Shown here: positions 34,083 through 39,191 of the stretch, piece after piece | Layout of the letters: each line of letters opens with the position of its first letter | Numbering within the stretch: the first letter of the stretch is position 1 | Assembly (NCBI GenBank): GCA_905182995.1 | Contig: CAJJDP010000102.1 | Coordinates: 321,601 to 360,791, forward strand | From: Paramecium octaurelia | Taxonomy: Eukaryota; Ciliophora; Oligohymenophorea; Peniculida; Parameciidae | Direction: 5' to 3' | DNA: 39,191 bases | Position numbers and translations under genes: made by a program | The notes under the pieces: model-generated | The model's input: the letters and a program-made list of their open reading frames with translations, nothing else | Databases searched by the model: none | What the model was told of the DNA's origin: nothing

Positions 34083-36903
34083 ATGAATTGCAAGCAGAAG
34101 CAGGATGAGGATGTTTTTAGGGTTTTGGCTTTGACTAAAGATGTTGATGAAGTTGTATACCCTATGCTGATTAAAAAATTAAAAATATAAAAAATGTAAG
34201 ATTGCCAAGAATTTCTCTCATAAGTTCAAAATCAAAGGCAAATTGAATAAGAAAAATTATTAGTAGAAAATTCTTCGTTATTGGGAAAGAAATAGATGCT
34301 TAATGTCGAAGAGAACATCATTAAGATAATTACAGATGTTCTCTAGAAAATTGAAAATCATGAATTTAATAAACAGAATTACTCCTTAGCTGAATGCAAT
34401 GAAATTAAATAAGATTTGATCAAAAAAATATCCTTAGATAAAAAGATCATAGAATTTCTCAAATTTTTAGTTCAACTTACTGCCTTAGATGAGAGATACA
34501 TATAGTGTGGATCAAATTCTTTTCATTTATTAGTTGAAATGAGGGTTGATTTAAAGGAACAACTTTTTGAAAAAATTAGAATTAGAAATACTTCACTATT
34601 AAGAGCAAATTTAATGAGAAGTGACTTCAGTGGATCTGAATTTGATAATGTTCTTATTAGTGGTATGAATTTGAATGGAGCCAAATTATTTAATTGCAAG
34701 TGGAGAAATTTAAAAATAAATGAATTAAATAAGTTGAAAGCTCATAGTGGTAGAGTCAATAAAGTATGCTATTCTCCTGATGGTAAGTCATTAGCTTCTT
34801 GCAGTGATGATAAATCTATTTGTTTGTTGGATATTAGAACAGGTAATATAAAATCCTTAACAAAAAATGAGAGAGAGGTAAAATCAATTTGCTTCTCACC
34901 TAATGGTACTACATTAGCATCTTGCAGCCGGAAATTTGTTTATTTATGGAATCTCAAAAAGTGGAAATAAATACTGAAATTAGATGGTCACTCCGATGAA
35001 GTCGTATAGGTTTGTTTCTCCTCGGATGGAACTACATTAGCATCCAATAGTCAAGATAAGTCTATCCGATTATGGGATGTTAAGACAGGATAGTAAAGAT
35101 GCAAATTAGATGGTCTTACTAGTTATGCTAGGTCAGTCTGTTTCTCTCCTAATGGTACTACATTAGCTTCTTGTAGTAAAGATAAATCTATTCGTTTATG
35201 GGATGTTGAGACTGGATAATAAAAATGCAAATTATACGGCCATTCAAATTATATTAACGTAGTCTGTTTCTCTCCAGACGGTACTATATTGGCATCTGGT
35301 AGTTAAGATAAATCTATCCGTTTATGGGATGTTAAGACAGGATAAAAAAAACCAAAATTATAGGGTCATTCGTGTGGAGTTCTAACAGTCAGTTTTTCTC
35401 CTGATGGTACTACATTAGCATCTGGTAGTTCAGACTATTCTATCTGTTTATGGGATGTTAAGACAGGACAATACTATGCTAAATTAGGTGGTCATAGTAA
35501 GAGCGTTAATTCTATCTGTTTCTCTCCAGATGGCAGTACATTAGCATCCTGTAGTGATGATAAGTCTATCTATTTATGGGATGTATTGGCAGAATAGCAA
35601 AAAAAAGACAAAATGGATGGTCATTCAGATAGTGTTAATTCAATTTGTTACTCTCCTGATGGTACTACATTAGCATCTGGTGGTTCAGATAACTCTATCT
35701 GTTTCTGGGATGTTAAGACAGGATAATAAAAAGCTAAATTAGATGGTCATTCTGATTCAGTGTATTCAATTTGTTACTCTCCTGATGGTACTACATTAGC
35801 ATCTGGTAGTCATGATAGCTCTATCCGTTTATGGGATATTAAGACAGGATAATAAAAAGCCAAATTTGATGGTCATGAATATGCAGTTACTTCAATCAAT
35901 TTCTCTCCTGATGGTAATACATTAGCATCTGGTAGTTATGATAAGTCTATCCGTTTATGGGAAGTTAAGACAGTTGAATAAAAAGCCAAACTAGATGGTC
36001 ATGATTGTTTTGTCATGTCAGTCTGTTTCTCTCCAGATGGTACTACATTAGTATCTGGTAGTTAGGACAATTCTATCCGTTTATGGGATGTTAAGACAGG
36101 ATAATAAAATGCCAGATTAGATGGTCATGATAGGAGTGTTAATTCGATCTGTTTCTCATCAGATAGTAGTACATTAGCATCTGGTAGTCGTGATATGTCC
36201 ATTTGTTTATGGGATTTTAAGAAGGGATAATAAAAAGCCAAATTATATGGCCATCAAGATGAAATTAGTTAAGTCTGTTTCGCTCCAGATGGCAGTGTAT
36301 TAGCATCTGGTAGTTATGATAAGTCTATCTGTTTATGGGATGTTAAAACTAGATAAAAAAAAGCCCAATTAGATGGTCATTATAGATGTGTTACTTCAGT
36401 CAATTTCTCTCCAGATGGCACTACACTAGTATCTAGTAGTTTTGATAATTCTATCCGTTTATGGGATGTTAAGACAGTTGAATAAAAATCCAAATTAGAT
36501 GGTCATTAAGATACAGCCACAACAGTCTGTCTCTCCCCTGATGGTATCATATTAGCATCTGGTAGTCAAGCTAATTCTATCCTTTTATGGGATGTTTAAA
36601 CAGGATAACAAATCATTTCATCAGATGATCGTTATAACTTTATTTTAGATTATTTTAAACCTGAAATTTTGAAAAAAAGTTCTCTACAAGAAAGTGGTAT
36701 TTCTTTTTAACTATTATGAAGTTATATTAAATTTGACCATCCTTATAATATCACAGTAGCCAATCTTTTAATCTTAAAGTGCTCTAATCTTGAAGGGAGA
36801 ATTTCAAAATTAAAAAGGAATAAATTTACGAGCATTGTTTCAATAAAGAGGAGGGATAATTTTAGAGAATTAATAAAGAGTTAACTTATATTCCTAATTA
36901 TGA
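34083..36903 (+). CDS. WD40/pentapeptide repeat protein B, 15 blades
   Basis: ATG 34083 to TGA 36903 with one 25-nt intron (36697-36721) gives 931 aa, with no other break. Residues 1-150 form a helical N-terminal domain ([20 protein letters not shown]). Residues ~155-215 form a pentapeptide-like block ([20 protein letters not shown], then [14 protein letters not shown]). Fifteen 42-residue blades follow (consensus [20 protein letters not shown], [19 protein letters not shown]). The C-terminal domain contains [20 protein letters not shown] and [14 protein letters not shown]. In-frame TAA/TAG occur at almost every QQ, fixing the ciliate code. Fifteen blades suggest two propellers acting as a binding scaffold; no enzymatic motif was seen. 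It is a full-length paralogue of A (8389-11146), same strand, about 23 kb away. It probably is intact. Confidence 0.9.
36697..36721 (+). other. 25-nt intron in WD40 gene B
   Basis: Starts GTATTT and ends ATGAAG, so the acceptor is AAG rather than the usual TAG. It contains an in-frame TGA, and removing it restores the conserved C-terminal tail. It has the same length and position as the intron in paralogue A. Confidence 0.75.
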
Positions 36904-36919
36904 TTGTAAGATATAATGA

Positions 36920-37909
36920 AAATCCTTTTTTAATTATGAATAATTTCAGTTTTCTATCAATTCAGTTCTTCTTTTTCCGAATTCTTATGTATCATCTATT
37001 TTAAATCAAATTGACTCTTAAATTTCTAATTATATCTCTAAGAAAATTATTGAAGCTAACTATGACATCGATGATAAATTTATAATTCTTAAATTTTAGT
37101 GAAGCTATCTACTTGCAATTGAGTTTGGATTTACTATCTAATACTGCCTACCTGGTGAGTTTTTAATATTTAGTAACTACCTATCTAGTGAGTAACAACC
37201 TATCTAATGATAGTACTGTGTTCAGGGCAGTTAGAAAAAATGCAAAATTGGAGACAGCCATTAGCAATGTTATTAGTAAATAGACAGGGGATTTAACGGG
37301 ACCTGCCTTCTAATCAACAAAAAAGAGGTAAAATTTTTGAAATTACAATACTTTTAAATTTCATTCTCTTACTCAATTTATTTAAGGAAAGAAATTTATC
37401 ATAAACAAGAATATAAAGAGTAAATTGTATTTATTATTTCAGATAGAAAATACCATAAGATAATAATTGGATTATATAAATCATTTAATCAGAAAAAGTC
37501 ATTAAGTATACAAAATTTACCTACTTATGAAAAACTCCTAATATTAATCGATTTATTAAATAATAATAAATTCAAAAAATAAAATCAGGAAGGTGCATAA
37601 AAGATAAAAAAAATTAATTTACATTCTTAAATTCATACTCTTGAACAAACTCAGAACAGAAAAAGCATTAGTTATCAATAAAATTTCTCAACACAACTCT
37701 TGAATCAGATAGCTAAAATAAATTATTACAATTAGAATAATTAATTTATAAATGATTAAGGCGAGTTAAATTCACTATGCTTTTATGATTATATATTTTT
37801 TCTCTTTAATTTACATGATCTTTTGTTTCATTACCATCTATTTGACAAATTAGTTGGAGCAAATAGTACATATTTAACTACCGCATAACAAGGATGCATC
37901 GTCACATGA
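36920..37909 (+). CDS. Subtelomeric unknown ORF with two in-frame TGA
   Basis: One frame covers 329 codons between TGA codons, broken only by TGA at 37100-37102 and 37208-37210. It reads LFPNSYVSSILNQIDSQISN, YISKKIIEANYDIDDKFII, YCVQGSQKKCKIGDSHQQCY with paired cysteines, LPTYEKLLILIDLLNNNKFK, and ends LTTAQQGCIVT. Two possible introns that would remove the second TGA are 37156-37174 (19 nt) and 37188-37213 (26 nt), both starting GTGAGT and together in frame. There is no Met anywhere, so a start must lie in another frame. It begins 16 bp after WD40 gene B stops. No family recognised. Confidence 0.45.
37143..37214 (+). repeat. Three short imperfect repeats
   Basis: CTGCCTACCTGGTGAGT, AACTACCTATCTAGTGAGT and AACAACCTATCTAATGATAGT occur within 72 bases. 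Two of them carry GTGAGT, a splice-donor-like sequence, so local duplication may have multiplied an exon-intron boundary. Confidence 0.5.
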
Positions 37910-38001
37910 TAAACAACTAGTATTACTTGAGCATTTAACAATGGAATTATAAATATCCCTCATGCATTTCGATTTAGATTTAATGCCTTAACACAGCTTG
38001 A

Positions 38002-38658
38002 CTTATAGGTAGTTCCAAAGTGGGCTCATGTGGCACAAGGAGCAAAAAGATGGTACAAATAGGGGTATTTCTGAACTTCAAGCAAAACAAAAATGAGACA
38101 AAAGCAGACAAAAGATTCACATTTATAGGATTGATCATCACAAGATTAAAAAATCTCTAATTCTATATTGCAACAGATTTTTTACAATTGGCTCAAAACA
38201 GTAGTGAATATATTTGGTCTTAAAGTAAATTAGCAGATTTTATATGGTGATTTGAATCAGCAACTAAAAGCGCTTATCGTAGTGATGGTTTAATGGTGCC
38301 AATTAATGTTGTTGGTTCAAATTCAGGCTTTATAAAGTGTCGAAAAGAGTTTATATTCTTAGTGCCATTTACCTTATCTTTCTTCTAAATCAAATAAATA
38401 GATGTCATCCTTTATTACAGGATTTTATTATTCTTGATTTCATATTCGCAATTTAATTTTTATAACAAGAAGCAGCTATACGAGGCTCACTTATTAAATC
38501 TGCAAGTGGATGCAGTGTAAATTGTAAACTAAAACAACAAAGGATTTTTAAATATTTGGCCAAAGAACTGGATACACCTCTTTGTTATGACTCTAATGGA
38601 GGAGACTGACCATCAAGCTCTAACTGGATAAGATAAATGTCTTTATAATTGGATTTGA
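38002..38658 (+). CDS. Subtelomeric unknown ORF with one in-frame TGA
   Basis: 218 codons between TGA codons, interrupted only by TGA at 38248-38250. Before it the frame reads KQNKNETKADKRFTFIGLII and YIATDFLQLAQNSSEYIWSQ. After it come FESATKSAYRSDGLMVPINV, VGSNSGFIKCRKEFIFLVPF and FLNIWPKNWIHLFVMTLMEE. An overlapping frame near 38,470-38,606 also reads well and is Cys-rich (SLIKSASGCSVNCKLKQQR). The best interpretation is a recently decayed gene, or exons in different phases. No clear start, no family recognised. Confidence 0.4.
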
Positions 38659-38960
38659 TGTATATTAAACATTACTTACTTATTGGATTAGGACTTCAAA
38701 TCCTTACTTAACGAAATTACTTCATCTTGTATTTGAGGCACTTAAAGCCTAAATGCATGCTTAAATTATTCATCTTCTATACCTTTTTAATTGTTTTTGC
38801 ATCTGCTTTTCACAAGATGCATATATTCAAATTCATAATGTGTAAGAATTTATTAACTGCTTATATAAAAAAAGAATTCCTTCATATGCTTGAACATTAT
38901 GTACAAGAATTGCACAGAGTAACAAGGGATAACAGATATTAATGTCAAGCAATGATTTGA
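38637..38960 (+). CDS. Hypothetical 107-aa subtelomeric protein
   Basis: ATG 38637 to TGA 38958-38960. It contains MSLQLDLMYIKHYLLIGLGL, a hydrophobic segment LKLFIFYTFLIVFASAF (possible membrane helix, residues ~50-66), then KEFLHMLEHYVQELHRVTRD. It lies 134 bp from the telomere junction and overlaps the end of the preceding frame. It may be the 3' remnant of the Cys-rich frame just upstream, which stops at TGA 38607-38609 in the same phase. Confidence 0.4.
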
Positions 38961-39093
38961 AAATTCTATCTTGAAAAAAAAAAAGACAATAATGAATTCA
39001 TCTGAAGCTGTGATTTTATAGAAGAGTATGCTACATTAACTGAGAATTTTTTCTAAGTCAGACGTCTTGCTACTTTAGAGGGGTGTATGGAAT

Positions 39094-39191
39094 GGGTTTG
39101 GGTTTGGGTTTGGGTTTGGGGTTTGGGGTTGTTGGGGTTTGGGTTTTGGTTTGGGTTTGGGTTTGGGTTTGGGTTTGGGGTTGGGGTTGGG
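39094..39191 (+). repeat. Telomere, mixed TTTGGG/TTGGGG repeats
   Basis: 98 bases of G-rich repeat run to the end of the window. Most units are TTTGGG, with several TTGGGG and a few irregular steps (GTT near 39131 and TTTT near 39146). G-strand repeats read 5'->3' toward the end, as expected for the right end of a macronuclear chromosome. Mixed units are characteristic of Paramecium telomerase, which misincorporates T at one template position. Confidence 0.97.

Noticed and set aside
34539..34970. A separate 143-aa WD40 protein
   Set aside because: Its apparent end is a TAA that encodes Gln; it is an internal piece of the 931-aa WD40 protein B.
38248..38250. TGA as selenocysteine codon
   Set aside because: No downstream hairpin resembling a selenocysteine insertion element and no selenoprotein motif around it; nonsense mutation or an intron is simpler.

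Overview
The window is a somatic (macronuclear) chromosome end from a ciliate, almost certainly Paramecium. Four things in the sequence point there. The right end is a 98-bp G-rich telomere mixing TTTGGG and TTGGGG units. Every recognisable protein reads only if TAA and TAG mean glutamine and TGA is the sole stop. The introns are tiny (about 22-30 nt, GT...AG). Two short TA-bounded insertions look like internal eliminated sequences (IESs). The DNA is very AT-rich. All calls were made by eye from translations with this code; no database was searched, and family names rest on motifs and on my knowledge of the families.

Assembly. There are four single N positions (3006, 7682, 22154, 31265). At each one the sequence before the N is repeated immediately after it (1246-3005 = 3007-4766; 6370-7681 ~ 7683-8943; 20814-22153 = 22155-23494; 30022-31264 ~ 31266-32444). 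These look like overlapping contig ends that were never merged, so the real locus is about 5.5 kb shorter. The two imperfect pairs each differ by one TA-bounded block (51 bp and 64 bp) that has the hallmarks of an IES kept in one copy and cleanly excised in the other.

Layout. 0.2-1.4 kb: broken WD40 protein gene, minus strand. 2.2-4.8 kb: decayed plus-strand coding tract (seen twice). 4.8-8.4 kb: mostly non-coding, with a degenerate 130-bp repeat and a 93-aa minus-strand ORF. 8.4-11.1 kb: WD40 protein A (14 blades). 11.3-18 kb: decayed genes for multi-pass membrane proteins on both strands. 18.4-20.2 kb: cysteine-rich, surface-antigen-like ORF followed by a broken continuation. 20.6-23.2 kb: unclear short ORFs (seen twice). 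23.2-26.4 kb: a many-exon gene of about 13 MORN-like GGG...GEYKNG...GRW units, nearly one unit per exon. 26.4-30.2 kb: small or decayed unknown genes. 30.1-33.1 kb: minus-strand coiled-coil gene in pieces (partly seen twice, one copy carrying an IES). 34.1-36.9 kb: WD40 protein B (15 blades), a full-length paralogue of A. 36.9-39.0 kb: unknown subtelomeric ORFs with occasional in-frame TGA. 39.09 kb to the end: telomere.

The intact genes are repeat-protein families (WD40 with a pentapeptide-like N-terminal block, MORN-like) among eroded surface or membrane protein genes, a typical rapidly evolving subtelomeric neighbourhood. No pathway or operon links them. I saw no tRNA, rRNA or CRISPR array.
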